This document shows, piece by piece, positions 27,408 through 36,757 of a stretch of 64,000 bases of DNA. Under the pieces are notes generated by a model. It worked only from the letters and a program-made list of their open reading frames with translations, did no database searches and was not told the origin of the DNA. The stretch's first letter is position 1; the number at the start of each line of letters is the position of its first letter. The stretch lies in contig JAHDBJ010000004.1 of the NCBI GenBank assembly GCA_020630435.1, positions 62,001 to 126,000 of the forward strand. The letters run 5' to 3'. Position numbers and translations under genes: made by a program. The stretch comes from Saprospiraceae bacterium (GTDB taxonomy: Bacteria; Bacteroidota; Bacteroidia; Chitinophagales; Saprospiraceae).

Positions 27408-28307
27408 ATGTTACAAAAATTCAATCCTAAAAATGAACATATAAAAGTTTATATCAATGGTCAGCTGCTCCCTAGAGCAGAAGCCAAAGTTTCTGTATTC
27501 GATAGTGTCGTACAAGGCGGTGACGCTGTATGGGAAGGCATTCGAGTATATGATGGTCGGATTTTCGCTTTAGATCATCACTTAGAACGACTACAAAATT
27601 CAGCACACGCACTCGCTTTTCAAGATATTCCTAGTAATGAAACCGTAAAGCAAGCCATTTTTCAAACCCTAGAAGCCAATAATATGAAAGATGGTGTGCA
27701 TATCAGGCTGACACTAACAAGAGGTAAGAAAATCACCTCAGGTATGGATCCTAGACTCAACCAGTTTGGTTCTACCCTCATTGTTTTAGCAGAATGGAAA
27801 TCGCCTGTCTATCCCCCCTCAATAACGTTAATCACCTCTTCGATACGGCGAAACTCTCCTATGTCTCTAGATTCTAAAATCCATCATAACAATTTACTCA
27901 ATAACATTTTAGCAAAGATAGAAGCTAATCATGCCAATGCTGACGCTGGAATTCTATTGGACAAAGATGGTTTTGTTTCCGAAGCCAATGGTGTTAATTT
28001 ATTTATCGTCAAAAAAGGAATCGTCTATACACCTCACGCTGATAGTTGTCTTCCAGGCATCACTAGAAAAATTATTATTGAAATTTGTAAAAACAATGCT
28101 ATTTCAATCCAAGAAAAAAACTTATCCATGACAGAGTTTTATACAGCAGATGAGGTCTTCACTACAGGAACAATGGGAGAACTTACTAAAGTAGCGTCTA
28201 TCGATGGTCGTAAAATAGTCAATAAATCATCAATCGAACGATTAGCTGAAATCAATACTTATTTCAAAGCTATGACACAACAAGCAGGTCAGAAATTACC
28301 GTTTTGA
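27408..28307 (+). CDS. Class IV PLP aminotransferase (BCAT/D-amino-acid transaminase type)
   Basis: 299 aa from the ATG at 27408; the open frame extends 7 codons upstream into the previous gene. Fold type IV motifs: VYINGQLLPRAEAKVSVFD, YDGRIFALDHHLERL, catalytic Lys157 in LDSKIHHNNLLNNILAK, GFVSEANGVNLFIV with the PLP-phosphate-binding Glu, and VFTTGTMGELTKV near the end. It should transfer amino groups to a 2-oxo acid; branched-chain versus D-amino acid or aminodeoxychorismate lyase activity cannot be settled from sequence alone. Tight operon with the two genes upstream. Confidence 0.88.
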   Translation: MLQKFNPKNEHIKVYINGQLLPRAEAKVSVFDSVVQGGDAVWEGIRVYDGRIFALDHHLERLQNSAHALAFQDIPSNETVKQAIFQTLEANNMKDGVHIRLTLTRGKKITSGMDPRLNQFGSTLIVLAEWKSPVYPPSITLITSSIRRNSPMSLDSKIHHNNLLNNILAKIEANHANADAGILLDKDGFVSEANGVNLFIVKKGIVYTPHADSCLPGITRKIIIEICKNNAISIQEKNLSMTEFYTADEVFTTGTMGELTKVASIDGRKIVNKSSIERLAEINTYFKAMTQQAGQKLPF

Positions 28308-28331
28308 TGCTGAAGTTTTTACCTTTATGGC

Positions 28332-28991
28332 ATGAGTTTACTCAAAGAAGTTGGCGTTTTAATTTATAAAGAATTCAAGTTGGAGTTTCGTCAAGGGTAT
28401 TCCCTAAGCAGTATTCTATTATATGTCTTGAGTACCGTTTTTATCGTTTACATCGCATCCATTAGAGTTCCTGCTAGTGTCTGGAATGTTTTATTTTGGA
28501 TCATCATTTTATTTGCTTCTGTTAATGCTATTGCAAAAAGTTTTATACAAGAAAATACAGGACGACAATTGTATTACTATACCCTTGTTAATCCACTAGC
28601 CGTTATTTTTGCGAAAATAATTTACAATACTGCTTTATTGACAATCCTATGCTTCTTGACCTATTTCACCTTTAGTATTGTAGCAGGAAACCCCGTTAAA
28701 GAGATGGGACTTTTTATTCAGACCGTTTTACTAGGAAGTCTAGGATTTTCTTTGGCATTTACGTTTATTTCAGGCATAGCAGGCAAAACTAAAAACAGTG
28801 CAACCTTAATGGTCATCTTAGGCTTTCCTGTTATTATTCCAATTCTATTGGTTCTTGTCAAACTATCTGCCAATGCACTACGTTTAATACAAGATACTGC
28901 TATCTGGAAAGATATGCTGATCCTTATAGCAATTGATATGATTCTATTTGCTTTGATCGTTATTTTATTCCCTTATTTGTGGAGAGATTAA
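28332..28991 (+). CDS. ccmB: Haem exporter subunit CcmB
   Basis: 219 aa with six membrane helices. Matches CcmB: an N-terminal cytoplasmic 'LIYKEFKLEFRQGYSLSSILLYVLSTVFI', the FASVNAIAKSFIQE segment and a Gly-rich SLGFSLAFTFISGIA helix. CcmB is the membrane part of the CcmABC ABC complex that feeds haem to CcmE for cytochrome c maturation. No ccmA is adjacent; a CcmC homologue is at 36758. The last 27 bp overlap the 3' end of the convergent gene. Confidence 0.88.
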   Translation: MSLLKEVGVLIYKEFKLEFRQGYSLSSILLYVLSTVFIVYIASIRVPASVWNVLFWIIILFASVNAIAKSFIQENTGRQLYYYTLVNPLAVIFAKIIYNTALLTILCFLTYFTFSIVAGNPVKEMGLFIQTVLLGSLGFSLAFTFISGIAGKTKNSATLMVILGFPVIIPILLVLVKLSANALRLIQDTAIWKDMLILIAIDMILFALIVILFPYLWRD

Positions 28992-29894
28992 ACTATTTTC
29001 CCAATAGTTTTTTATAAAAAAATTCATTCCTTCTGGATTCAAATGATCATGGTCATGGTAATAACGAGGATTCATAACAGCATCCGAAAAGTCGTAATAG
29101 GCAATCCCCTTTTCTCTTTTAAGCTCTTCCAAAAGATTCAACAATGTTTCATGTTTGGGTAGGTTTTGAGCATATAATGTAGGTGGAATAATGAATACAA
29201 TAGACTGTGTTTTCTCTAACGCTAAGTCAATCCATTTTAAGAATATTGTTTTCTTCTTCTTATAAGTATTTATATCAATCCCATTAGGATATAAGATTTC
29301 TAAACGTTTTTTCAAGGCTAGTGTATCAATACTTGATAGTGATTTTGTAGACAATCGCTCTGGAATGGGTTTTAAATGCCACCAAAAGGGTTTTGCCTTA
29401 GAAGTTAGATAATTAATTAAACAACTTCTTTGTATTTTTTCTTCTATATTAATTTTAAAAAATACCCAATCAAGGGGTTCATGTTCGTAGATGTATGGGT
29501 TTTCATCCAATTTAGTATTATAAAAAACAAAGGGATCAATGAAGTAAATAATGGTATCCGCTTTATTCTCTTTTTCAAAAAAATAACGGGTATAAATGAG
29601 TTGATTCAATAATCCGCCACCACCACCACCTTCTGAAAGGTTAATGATTTGCCTCTTCAATTGATTTTCTAGCAAATCATGTTGTCCTTCTCTTGAAAAA
29701 ACCTCCGCATGAGAAGTTCCCAATATCAACCAATCATATTGATCGTTTTCTTTAATAAAAAATAAGTTAGAACGAGTAGTAGAATTCGTAAAATCTTGTG
29801 AAGCTGTACGATGAGATAAAAAAATCAATACTCCAAGTATAAGTACAAGGTTAATACATAAAAACAAACTCCCCTTTATAAAAAAACGAATCAT
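28965..29894 (-). CDS. Membrane-anchored SGNH/GDSL-like protein
   Basis: 309 aa with one N-terminal membrane helix (FLCINLVLILGVLIFLS, about 10-27). The segment WLILGTSHAEVF (about 55-66) resembles block I of SGNH hydrolases with Ser in GTSHA, and DHDHLNPEG near the C-terminus supplies the D..H pair; a Gly-rich run GGGGGG lies at about 91-96. These suggest a periplasmic-facing esterase-like domain of the kind found in polysaccharide acetylation proteins, but no MBOAT acetyltransferase is adjacent. Convergent 27-bp overlap with ccmB. Confidence 0.65.
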   Translation of the reverse strand: MIRFFIKGSLFLCINLVLILGVLIFLSHRTASQDFTNSTTRSNLFFIKENDQYDWLILGTSHAEVFSREGQHDLLENQLKRQIINLSEGGGGGGLLNQLIYTRYFFEKENKADTIIYFIDPFVFYNTKLDENPYIYEHEPLDWVFFKINIEEKIQRSCLINYLTSKAKPFWWHLKPIPERLSTKSLSSIDTLALKKRLEILYPNGIDINTYKKKKTIFLKWIDLALEKTQSIVFIIPPTLYAQNLPKHETLLNLLEELKREKGIAYYDFSDAVMNPRYYHDHDHLNPEGMNFFIKNYWENSLISPQIRE

Positions 29895-29927
29895 AGTTTA
29901 AAAATAAAGGGAAAAGGAAAATAAACA

Positions 29928-29958
29928 AAAGATAGACCAAAATTATCGATCTATCTTT
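29928..29958 (-). terminator. Putative terminator of the msrAB gene
   Basis: 9-bp inverted repeat (AAAGATAGA at 29928-29936, complement at 29950-29958), AT-rich stem, followed on the minus strand by a T-rich run (TTTGTTTATTTT). It lies 37 bp after the msrAB stop. Confidence 0.55.
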
Positions 29959-29994
29959 ATAATGTTTAATTAGGTAATTGTAGCATTGGTAGTG

Positions 29995-31080
29995 CTAAGG
30001 TTTTTCCTCTTCAAAGTCTAAAGATACAGAATTAATACAATATCTAAGTCCCGTAGGTTTAGGCCCATCATCAAATACGTGTCCTAAATGTCCGCCACAT
30101 CTCGCACAATGTACCTCACTCCTTACCATGCCATAAGAAGTGTCTTTTTCACTTTCTACATTCTTTGCTTCTAAGGGTTCATAAAAACTCGGCCAACCTG
30201 TGCCTGACTTAAATTTTGTTTTCGAACTAAAAAGCGGTAATTTACAACCTGCACAGTTATACGTTCCTTCTTTTTTATTATCCCAATATTTGCCTGTAAA
30301 TGCTCGTTCTGTTCCTTGTTCTCTCAATACATAGTATTGCATCTCATCTAACTGAGCCTTCCATTCCGCATCTGTTTTATAGATCTTTTCATTTTTTTTT
30401 TGCTCTTCTATGTTATAGTCCTCTTCCGTTTTTAATTTATCTTTAAAACGCTTTCTAAACTTTTCCATTTTAGGGTTGATTACTGCTCGACAATAGCCTT
30501 GATTGGGATTATTGGTATAATAGTTTTGATGATAATCTTCTGCTTTATAAAAATCACCTAAGGCCGTGATCTCCGTTACGATTGGATCATTCCACAACTC
30601 AGTAGCGACTTCTTTTTTCGACTTCTCAGCAATCACTTTTTGTTTTTCTGTTTCATAAAAAATCGCTGATCGATATTGTGTCCCTACATCATATCCTTGT
30701 CTATTCAAAGTTGTGGGATCATGCGTAGACCAAAAGACCTCTAGAATTTCTTCAAAGCTAATGATTTTAGGATCAAATTTAAGCTGAGCCACTTCTGCGT
30801 GTCCTGTCAAACCTGTAGTAATCTGTTTATAATTTGGAAAATCAATATCTCCGCCTGTATAACCAGAAACTACAGAATGAACGCCCTTCAGTTCTTGAAA
30901 TACCGCTTCAACACACCAAAAACATCCTGCTCCCAAAGTAGCTGTTTCCAAACCTTCTTTTTGAATCATTTCTTTATCTTTTTTAATCGTTGAGGGAATT
31001 GAACTTGTAGATTTTTGAGCACATGAGCTAAAAAAAATCGAACTGAACCCTAGTAAAAGGAATACATATCTAATAGTCAT
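29995..31080 (-). CDS. msrAB: Bifunctional methionine sulfoxide reductase MsrA-MsrB, lipoprotein
   Basis: 361 aa. Lipoprotein signal FFSSC (Cys20), so an envelope enzyme. MsrA domain about 45-200 with catalytic Cys53 in GCFWC, GYTGG, and the [22 protein letters not shown] segment. MsrB domain about 220-355 with two zinc CxxC pairs (CAGC, CARC), [17 protein letters not shown] and catalytic Cys348 in RYCINS. The order A then B, with a 25-residue charged linker, is common in Bacteroidota. It repairs both S- and R-methionine sulfoxides in envelope proteins using an electron donor not found here. Confidence 0.95.
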   Translation of the reverse strand: MTIRYVFLLLGFSSIFFSSCAQKSTSSIPSTIKKDKEMIQKEGLETATLGAGCFWCVEAVFQELKGVHSVVSGYTGGDIDFPNYKQITTGLTGHAEVAQLKFDPKIISFEEILEVFWSTHDPTTLNRQGYDVGTQYRSAIFYETEKQKVIAEKSKKEVATELWNDPIVTEITALGDFYKAEDYHQNYYTNNPNQGYCRAVINPKMEKFRKRFKDKLKTEEDYNIEEQKKNEKIYKTDAEWKAQLDEMQYYVLREQGTERAFTGKYWDNKKEGTYNCAGCKLPLFSSKTKFKSGTGWPSFYEPLEAKNVESEKDTSYGMVRSEVHCARCGGHLGHVFDDGPKPTGLRYCINSVSLDFEEEKP

Positions 31081-31337
31081 AAAATTTCATATTTTATTTA
31101 AAAATGAAACAAAGTTATCTGAAATAAGTTCTTCAAAATGTAGTGCGTACTACACTTTTTATAACCTTAAGAAGATGATAACATATCTTTTAATCCAAAT
31201 ATGTTAGGACAACTTCTCTATTTTCATCTGATTATTTTTATTTTATGTTAATCTTACTATGATGAAATAATCATTTCCTTGTATGTTTAAAGATTATTTA
31301 ATCATCGATGTTTCATTAAAAGTACAATAACGCTAGC
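31081..31337. other. Divergent intergenic region
   Basis: No gene seen between msrAB and the SDR gene; the minus-strand part should hold the msrAB promoter, without an exact consensus box. The plus-strand promoter is listed separately at 31338. Confidence 0.4.
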
Positions 31338-31367
31338 TTTGTAAGTTCCTTTTTTATATTATTTTTG
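31338..31367 (+). promoter_or_regulatory. Bacteroidota-type promoter of the SDR gene
   Basis: TTTG at 31338-31341, 18 bases, then TATTTTTG at 31360-31367: the same spacing as the promoter at 4481. It lies 32 bp upstream of the ATG at 31400, giving a leader of about 25 bases. Confidence 0.65.
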
Positions 31368-31399
31368 CTGACACAATTACAAGATAAAACCAACTTAAG

Positions 31400-32185
31400 A
31401 TGTCAAATACCAACCAAGAAATTGCTCCACTTTTTAGATTAGACGGCAAAACAGCTATCATTACAGGTTCTAGTAAAGGGATTGGAAAATCTATTGCTAA
31501 AGGTTTAGCCGAATTCGGTGCTAATGTTGTTATCAGTAGCCGAAAACAAGAAGCCGTAGATCAAGTCGCTGAAGAATTTCAAAATTTAGGCTTAAGTGCT
31601 ATAGGTATTTCCTGTCATGTTGGAGATAAAAAACAACAAGAACAGCTGCTTCAAAAAACGATTGATAAATTTGGAACAGTTGATATTTTAATCAATAATG
31701 CTGCTACAAATCCCGTTTTTGCTCCTATTCAACAAATGGATGAAGATGTCTTTGATAAGATAATGAATATCAATGTAAAAGCTCCTTTTTTATTAAGTAA
31801 TATGGTACAGCCTATAATGAAAAAAAATGGGGGTGGTTCTATCATCAACATTAGCTCTGTTGAAGGGATGAAACCTAGCTTTGGATTGGGTTTATATAGT
31901 GTAAGCAAAGCAGCCTTGACGATGTTAACTAAAAATATGGCGAAAGAATGGGGCGTAGATAACGTTCGGGTAAATGCAATCTGTCCAGGTCTAATTCAAA
32001 CAAAATTTAGCTCTGCCATTTGGCAAAATGAAGCCATTCTAAAGCAAATAGAACAACACCTTCCTCAAAAACGTATGGCTCAACCAAACGAAATGGCAGG
32101 ATTAGCCATCTTCTTAGCTTCAGATGCTTCAAGTTATTGTACCGGAAGTGTATTTACTGCAGATGGTGGGCATATGTTGATCTAA
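31400..32185 (+). CDS. Short-chain dehydrogenase/reductase (FabG-like)
   Basis: 261 aa, classical SDR. Cofactor motif TGSSKGIGKSIA (about 22-33), NNAAT (about 97-101), catalytic Ser in NISSVEG, Tyr and Lys in YSVSKAA (about 163-169), and the C-terminal SSYCTGSVFTADGG. Basic residues after the second strand (SSRKQEA) suggest NADP. The substrate is unknown; relatives include 3-oxoacyl reductases and dehydrogenase/reductase 4-like enzymes. Own promoter at 31338; convergent with the next gene with a 3-bp gap. Confidence 0.9.
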   Translation: MSNTNQEIAPLFRLDGKTAIITGSSKGIGKSIAKGLAEFGANVVISSRKQEAVDQVAEEFQNLGLSAIGISCHVGDKKQQEQLLQKTIDKFGTVDILINNAATNPVFAPIQQMDEDVFDKIMNINVKAPFLLSNMVQPIMKKNGGGSIINISSVEGMKPSFGLGLYSVSKAALTMLTKNMAKEWGVDNVRVNAICPGLIQTKFSSAIWQNEAILKQIEQHLPQKRMAQPNEMAGLAIFLASDASSYCTGSVFTADGGHMLI

Positions 32186-32188
32186 CTT

Positions 32189-32905
32189 CTATATCCCTCC
32201 ATCAAACTTATCTGGCAGATTTTCTTCCAAACCATCCCAGAAAAGAATTTCTAATTCTATGGCTTTGTGTGCGCCACGAGTAATTAAATTTCTATTTTCT
32301 TCTGAATGGATATGAGGGACTAGTACTGCTTCCATATCAGAGTAATGATCCTCATCTAGGGAGATATGAGCCGTCCAGAATTCATAATCTGGTTCATTCA
32401 ATACATCGTATTGTTTCAAGCCTTCTTCAATAGCGGCATATTCTTCCGAAGTAAAATACTCCGTTCCTGGCCCTAATGCTCCAAGGCTCTCTAAAAAATG
32501 AGCGTGAAGACACATATCAAATAATTCGGATACACATTTTTGAGTACTCGGTAGTGGTGTCGATTTAGATAAATCCATCACATCTAAATCAAATGCCAAG
32601 GCAAAATTATTGAACAAAACACGGTGAGAACGTCTAAAATCACCTTCTCCATGCTCTTCCCAGAGGTTTTCGATTATCGGGAATCTTGTTTTTTCATCCG
32701 TAATATTCGCTGCTGCTGCCGCCAAAAAACGAGGAAAATAATTACAATATATTCCGTATTGTTCCACAAAATATCTAAACTGCTTCTTATTGAGTTGACC
32801 TGATTTTATTCGTTGTATAAAAGGATGATTAATGATAGTGTCAATTCCTTCACGAAGCTCCCCTTTCAAACGATCAAAAAAATCAGTAGCAATTGTATTG
32901 TCCAT
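32189..32905 (-). CDS. Haem-oxygenase-like diiron enzyme (TenA/PqqC superfamily)
   Basis: 238 aa, all helical, no signal. The superfamily ligand set seems complete: Glu84 and His94 (NLWEEHGEG...RRSH), Glu149 (LGPGTEYF), and H180, D184, H187 (HISLDEDH), where the H-x3-D-x2-H spacing is that of haem-oxygenase-like diiron oxidases (HDO) such as CADD and UndA. So it is more likely a metal-dependent oxygenase than a TenA thiaminase. Substrate unknown. It precedes a methyltransferase gene on the same strand with a 51-bp gap, but the methyltransferase is upstream in transcription. Confidence 0.8.
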   Translation of the reverse strand: MDNTIATDFFDRLKGELREGIDTIINHPFIQRIKSGQLNKKQFRYFVEQYGIYCNYFPRFLAAAAANITDEKTRFPIIENLWEEHGEGDFRRSHRVLFNNFALAFDLDVMDLSKSTPLPSTQKCVSELFDMCLHAHFLESLGALGPGTEYFTSEEYAAIEEGLKQYDVLNEPDYEFWTAHISLDEDHYSDMEAVLVPHIHSEENRNLITRGAHKAIELEILFWDGLEENLPDKFDGGI

Positions 32906-32956
32906 TTTTATATAAATTTAGAATCTACGATTAAGACGCTAAGTTAAAAGACTTTG

Positions 32957-33586
32957 TTACTTTTTTTGTAAAAGAATAGATAATATTCTTGGGATATTGG
33001 TTCTATCTCCCTCATCAAAATACTCTCCTATGTTTAAAATTTGATAATCATATTTTTTAGCTAGACTCGTAAAATCAGAAAGATGATGAACAAAACAATC
33101 TAGAATTTCTTCTTCATTATTCTCATTCATATATCGAGCTTTCGATCCCATATATTGTTTGAACGGGTGCAATTCTCCAATATAAATGAATCCCTTTTTT
33201 GAAATGTATTTTGATATTTCCGTAAAAATGTGTTCCAAGTTTTTAATATGCTCTAAAACTAAACTAAAAACCACTACGTCAAAATTGTTCTCTTGTAAGT
33301 TCCAATGTTCCGTTATATCTTTTTTTAAAAATTTTACTTTAGAAGAATTGACTTTTTGTTTTGCAATTTTCAACATACCTTCTGAAAAATCTAAGGCAAG
33401 TAAAGCGTTTGATTTTTGGGCTAACCAAATGGTATTCTTTCCTGTTCCACATCCTACCTCAAGGCATTTACCAAATCTTTTTTTTGATAAAATTTCTTTT
33501 AACGCAATCCCCTCTAAATCTCTAGTCTTATTTTCATTAGTATCATATATCTTTGACCAAGTATTGTAAGCATTTTTAACATTCAT
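32957..33586 (-). CDS. Class I SAM-dependent methyltransferase
   Basis: 209 aa. Motif I CLEVGCGTGKNT (about 37-48), acidic motif II LALDFSEGM (about 58-66), and motif IV NFDVVVFSLVLEHI (about 98-111) are those of the Methyltransf_11 group. The ending 'LSDFTSLAKKYDYQILNIGEYFDEG' also fits. Small-molecule substrate unknown. Only 4 bp separate it from the upstream symporter gene stop, so the two are likely co-transcribed, followed by the diiron enzyme. Confidence 0.88.
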   Translation of the reverse strand: MNVKNAYNTWSKIYDTNENKTRDLEGIALKEILSKKRFGKCLEVGCGTGKNTIWLAQKSNALLALDFSEGMLKIAKQKVNSSKVKFLKKDITEHWNLQENNFDVVVFSLVLEHIKNLEHIFTEISKYISKKGFIYIGELHPFKQYMGSKARYMNENNEEEILDCFVHHLSDFTSLAKKYDYQILNIGEYFDEGDRTNIPRILSILLQKK

Positions 33587-33590
33587 ATGA

Positions 33591-35195
33591 TTATAATTTA
33601 GCTTTTTGTAATGCTACTGGTGGGCTTTGTTTTTGAGTAAGCCTTGAAACAATAATAATAGTCAATAAACCTGACAACATTGCTAATGTTCTAAAAGGAA
33701 ATAATACTACCCCATCTTCAATCATCGGATAATCAATCAATATTGGGATTCCTAGTGTTGCATCTCCGCCTCCAAACCTTAAGATAAAAGCCACAACAAA
33801 CCCTGCAAAAGATCCCCAAGCATTTGCCTTTTTATCAAAAAGAGCCGTTACCAATTGAGGGAAAAGTAAACAGTATACAAAATCACTACACAGAAACCAT
33901 AAAGCATATACACTTGTAATTTTCAATGCTAGGATTGTAGCCGTTATACCAATAATCCAAATACATCGTTTGATCACTTTGGTTAAACCTTCATTGGAAA
34001 TATTTGGTTTTACTAAAGGACGGTATACATTCCAACTTGCCATTGAAGAAGCCGATAAAATTGAGCTATCTACAGAAGACATCACAGCAGCAGCTATCGC
34101 TCCTAGTCCTATAGTTGCTACAATATCAGGAGTCAAATAACGAACAACATATGGTAAAACTAAAGCTGCTTCACTAGGTGCAGCGGCAGCACCATAACTT
34201 TCCCACGAAGGTACTGCTCCACCAATTACGCCTATCATAATTGGGGGAATAGCTGCTAACAAACAGACCACCCCAGCGATAATAGATAAACGAACGGCTG
34301 TATTTTCATTCTTTGAAGATAATACCCGTTGAAAATAAACTTGCCAAGGAATACCTCCAAACATCAACAATAAAGCGTAGTCCCACCAATTCCAATAATA
34401 GCTCCCTAATGTTTCTTTTGATGGGAAAAATGATGCCAGCCCTCCTTTTTGTTCCTTGTATAAAGACCAAGCATGATCCCATCCTCCAACGCTATCAAGT
34501 GCGTACGGAAGTACAATAATGAGTCCTAAAAAAAGTAAAATCATCTGTACTATGTCGGTCAATGCCACAGCCCAAAGCCCTCCTATTGCCGTATATGCAA
34601 TCGCAATTAAAGACGATAAAACAATAGCTGTTTGTATATCTAGCCCTAGTACTGTAGCGAAGGTTGCTCCCAAAGCAGTAAGAATAGCAGCAGTCCAAAA
34701 TATTTCTCCTGATAAAGCAGGAATAAACAATAAAGCTGCCATTCGTTTTCCATATCGTTGTCCTAGAGGATCTAACATTGTTTTAAACTCGTACCGACGC
34801 ATTTTTCTAGCAAAAAATAATCCACCAATGATAAGGCTCATCGCATATCCCCAAGGAGCTTGTACCCAAGTTAAACCATAGCCATCAGCATAGGTATATT
34901 CTGCTGTACCATTAATATACCCCCCTCCTACCCAAGTCGCACTCATCGTAAATACTGCTATCCACAAAGGAATATTTCGACCAGCCAGCATCACATCTGT
35001 TGCCGAGTCGGATTGTCGAAGTGTAGCCGCATAAGTTCCCATAAAAAATATGAGTCCATAAAAAAACATCATTGTAATGTATCCTGACCAAAAGACTTGA
35101 GTATCTGTAAAAAAATATAAATATAACCCCGCCAAACCAAGCAATCCCATTAAAACAACGGTGGGCATTAAATTTTTGAGGTATTTTTGATTCAT
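33591..35195 (-). CDS. Sodium:solute symporter resembling high-affinity choline transporters
   Basis: 534 aa from the ATG at 35195 (the open frame begins 7 codons earlier). About 13 membrane helices, SSS/SLC5 family. Several stretches match what I remember of animal CHT1 (SLC5A7) nearly residue for residue: ATWVGGGYINGTAE, GLTWVQAPWGY, LDPLGQRYGKRM, FIPALSGEIFW, GGIPWQVYFQRVLSS, AAAVMSSVDSSILSASSM. The choline-site Trp and the sodium-site Ser/Thr of the helix with SSVDSSILSASS are present. Best guess: Na+-dependent uptake of choline or a related quaternary amine. Co-transcribed with a methyltransferase; no betaine genes are seen. Confidence 0.85.
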   Translation of the reverse strand: MNQKYLKNLMPTVVLMGLLGLAGLYLYFFTDTQVFWSGYITMMFFYGLIFFMGTYAATLRQSDSATDVMLAGRNIPLWIAVFTMSATWVGGGYINGTAEYTYADGYGLTWVQAPWGYAMSLIIGGLFFARKMRRYEFKTMLDPLGQRYGKRMAALLFIPALSGEIFWTAAILTALGATFATVLGLDIQTAIVLSSLIAIAYTAIGGLWAVALTDIVQMILLFLGLIIVLPYALDSVGGWDHAWSLYKEQKGGLASFFPSKETLGSYYWNWWDYALLLMFGGIPWQVYFQRVLSSKNENTAVRLSIIAGVVCLLAAIPPIMIGVIGGAVPSWESYGAAAAPSEAALVLPYVVRYLTPDIVATIGLGAIAAAVMSSVDSSILSASSMASWNVYRPLVKPNISNEGLTKVIKRCIWIIGITATILALKITSVYALWFLCSDFVYCLLFPQLVTALFDKKANAWGSFAGFVVAFILRFGGGDATLGIPILIDYPMIEDGVVLFPFRTLAMLSGLLTIIIVSRLTQKQSPPVALQKAKL

Positions 35196-35351
35196 AAGCG
35201 TTTTGTATTGTTTCAATTAAACTTAAAATTAATCCTTTTCAGAACTTTTTTGTTAATAGACTAATACTAGGATAAAATATCTTTTTGAACACAAAAAATA
35301 AAAATCCATAAAATCGCAAGAGATAAGTTATTTTTTTGACCAATACTCTAT

Positions 35352-35359
35352 TATATTTG
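35352..35359 (+). promoter_or_regulatory. Promoter -7 box of ffh
   Basis: TATATTTG fits TAnnTTTG, 31 bp before the ffh ATG. The nearest TTTG (35335-35338) is only 13 bases away, shorter than usual, so the -33 element is doubtful. Confidence 0.45.
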
Positions 35360-35390
35360 CACAAATTTATTTTTCTGAAAAATATAAAAA

Positions 35391-36740
35391 ATGTTTGAAA
35401 GTTTAAGTGACCGTTTAGAAGGTGCCTTTAAAAACCTCAAAGGGGAAGGGCGTCTTACTGAGATTAACATTGCTGATTCTGTTAAAGAAATCCGTAGAGC
35501 TTTAGTTGCAGCAGATGTAAACTATACCATTGCCAAGAAATTCACGGATAAAGTTAAAGACGAAGCGCTCGGTACTAAAAATGTATTGAATGCGATCAAG
35601 CCAGGAGAATTAATGGTTAAAATCGTCATGGACGAATTGGTAGAGTTGATGGGTGGTCAATCCGTTGGTATCAATGTAAAAGGCGAACCAGGAGTTGTTT
35701 TGGTTTCGGGATTACAAGGTTCTGGTAAAACGACCTTCTCAGCAAAATTAGCGCACTTCTTAAAAACAAAGAAGAAAATGAAGCCGATGTTGGTCGCCTG
35801 TGACGTCTATCGTCCTGCGGCAGTCGATCAGTTAACGGTTCTAGGAGAACAAATCAAAGTTCCTGTATATAAACAAGTGGGATTAAAAGATCCTGTAACG
35901 ATTGCACAAAATGCGATTGTCCATGCTGTTGAGAATAAAATAGACGTTATTATCGTCGATACGGCTGGTCGTCTTTCGGTAGACGAGGATATGATGAATG
36001 AAATTGAAAACATCAAAAATGCTATCCTTCCAACAGAAACGCTATTTGTGGTGGACTCTATGACAGGACAGGATGCTGTAAATACAGCTAAAGCATTTAA
36101 TGAGCGTATTAATTTCGATGGTGTCGTCCTAACAAAACTAGATGGAGATACTAGAGGTGGAGCAGCACTATCTATTAAATATACTGTTGGTAAACCCATT
36201 AAATTTGCCAGCAGAGGTGAAAAAATGGATACGCTCGATGTATTCCATCCAGAGCGAATGGCACAGCGTATTTTAGGGATGGGAGATATTGTTTCCTTAG
36301 TTGAAAAGGCGCAGGACCAACTAGATGAGAAAGAAGCCGCTAGAATCCAGAAAAAGATTCAGAAGAATAAATTTGATTACAATGATTTCCTCTCTCAAAT
36401 TGCCCAAATTAAAAAAATGGGAAATATCAAAGACTTAGTTGGCATGATTCCAGGTATGGGTAAAATGGTACGAAATCTTGATATTGATAATAGTTCTTTC
36501 GGAAAAGTTGAAGCCATCATTTTATCTATGACGAAAGAAGAACGTAATAACCCTCAATTGATGAATGGTAGTCGAAAGCGTCGTATAGCAAGAGGTAGCG
36601 GAAACTCAATCGTAGAAGTCAATCAATTTATTAAACAATTTGAGTCTATGAGTAAAATGATGCACCAGATGAGTACTGGAAAAATGAGGGGAATGCCTAA
36701 CTTTAAGAATATGATGGGAGGTGGACGAAGAAGAAGATAA
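35391..36740 (+). CDS. ffh: Signal recognition particle GTPase Ffh
   Basis: 449 aa, normal length. N domain 1-95; G domain with GLQGSGKTT (about 107-115), the DVYRPAAVDQL block, DTAGRL, TKLDGDTRGG and the GEKMDTLDVF motif; M domain from about 300 with the methionine-rich signal-binding helices (KMGNIKDLVGMIPGMGKM, MTKEERNNP, RKRRIARGSG, FKNMMGGG). It binds 4.5S RNA and targets nascent membrane proteins to FtsY. Fits with YidC 2.7 kb downstream. The ccmC-like gene follows by 17 bp. Confidence 0.97.
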   Translation: MFESLSDRLEGAFKNLKGEGRLTEINIADSVKEIRRALVAADVNYTIAKKFTDKVKDEALGTKNVLNAIKPGELMVKIVMDELVELMGGQSVGINVKGEPGVVLVSGLQGSGKTTFSAKLAHFLKTKKKMKPMLVACDVYRPAAVDQLTVLGEQIKVPVYKQVGLKDPVTIAQNAIVHAVENKIDVIIVDTAGRLSVDEDMMNEIENIKNAILPTETLFVVDSMTGQDAVNTAKAFNERINFDGVVLTKLDGDTRGGAALSIKYTVGKPIKFASRGEKMDTLDVFHPERMAQRILGMGDIVSLVEKAQDQLDEKEAARIQKKIQKNKFDYNDFLSQIAQIKKMGNIKDLVGMIPGMGKMVRNLDIDNSSFGKVEAIILSMTKEERNNPQLMNGSRKRRIARGSGNSIVEVNQFIKQFESMSKMMHQMSTGKMRGMPNFKNMMGGGRRRR

Positions 36741-36757
36741 TCCTTTAATACTGTTCA

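Noticed and set aside
26686-28307. Sulfotransferase-like and aminotransferase genes as one fused gene
   Set aside because: A stop codon at 27403-27405 and an ATG at 27408 separate them; the overlap of frames comes from a non-ATG extension.
33186-33569. 127-codon plus-strand frame
   Set aside because: Lies wholly antisense to the methyltransferase gene, which has all its motifs.
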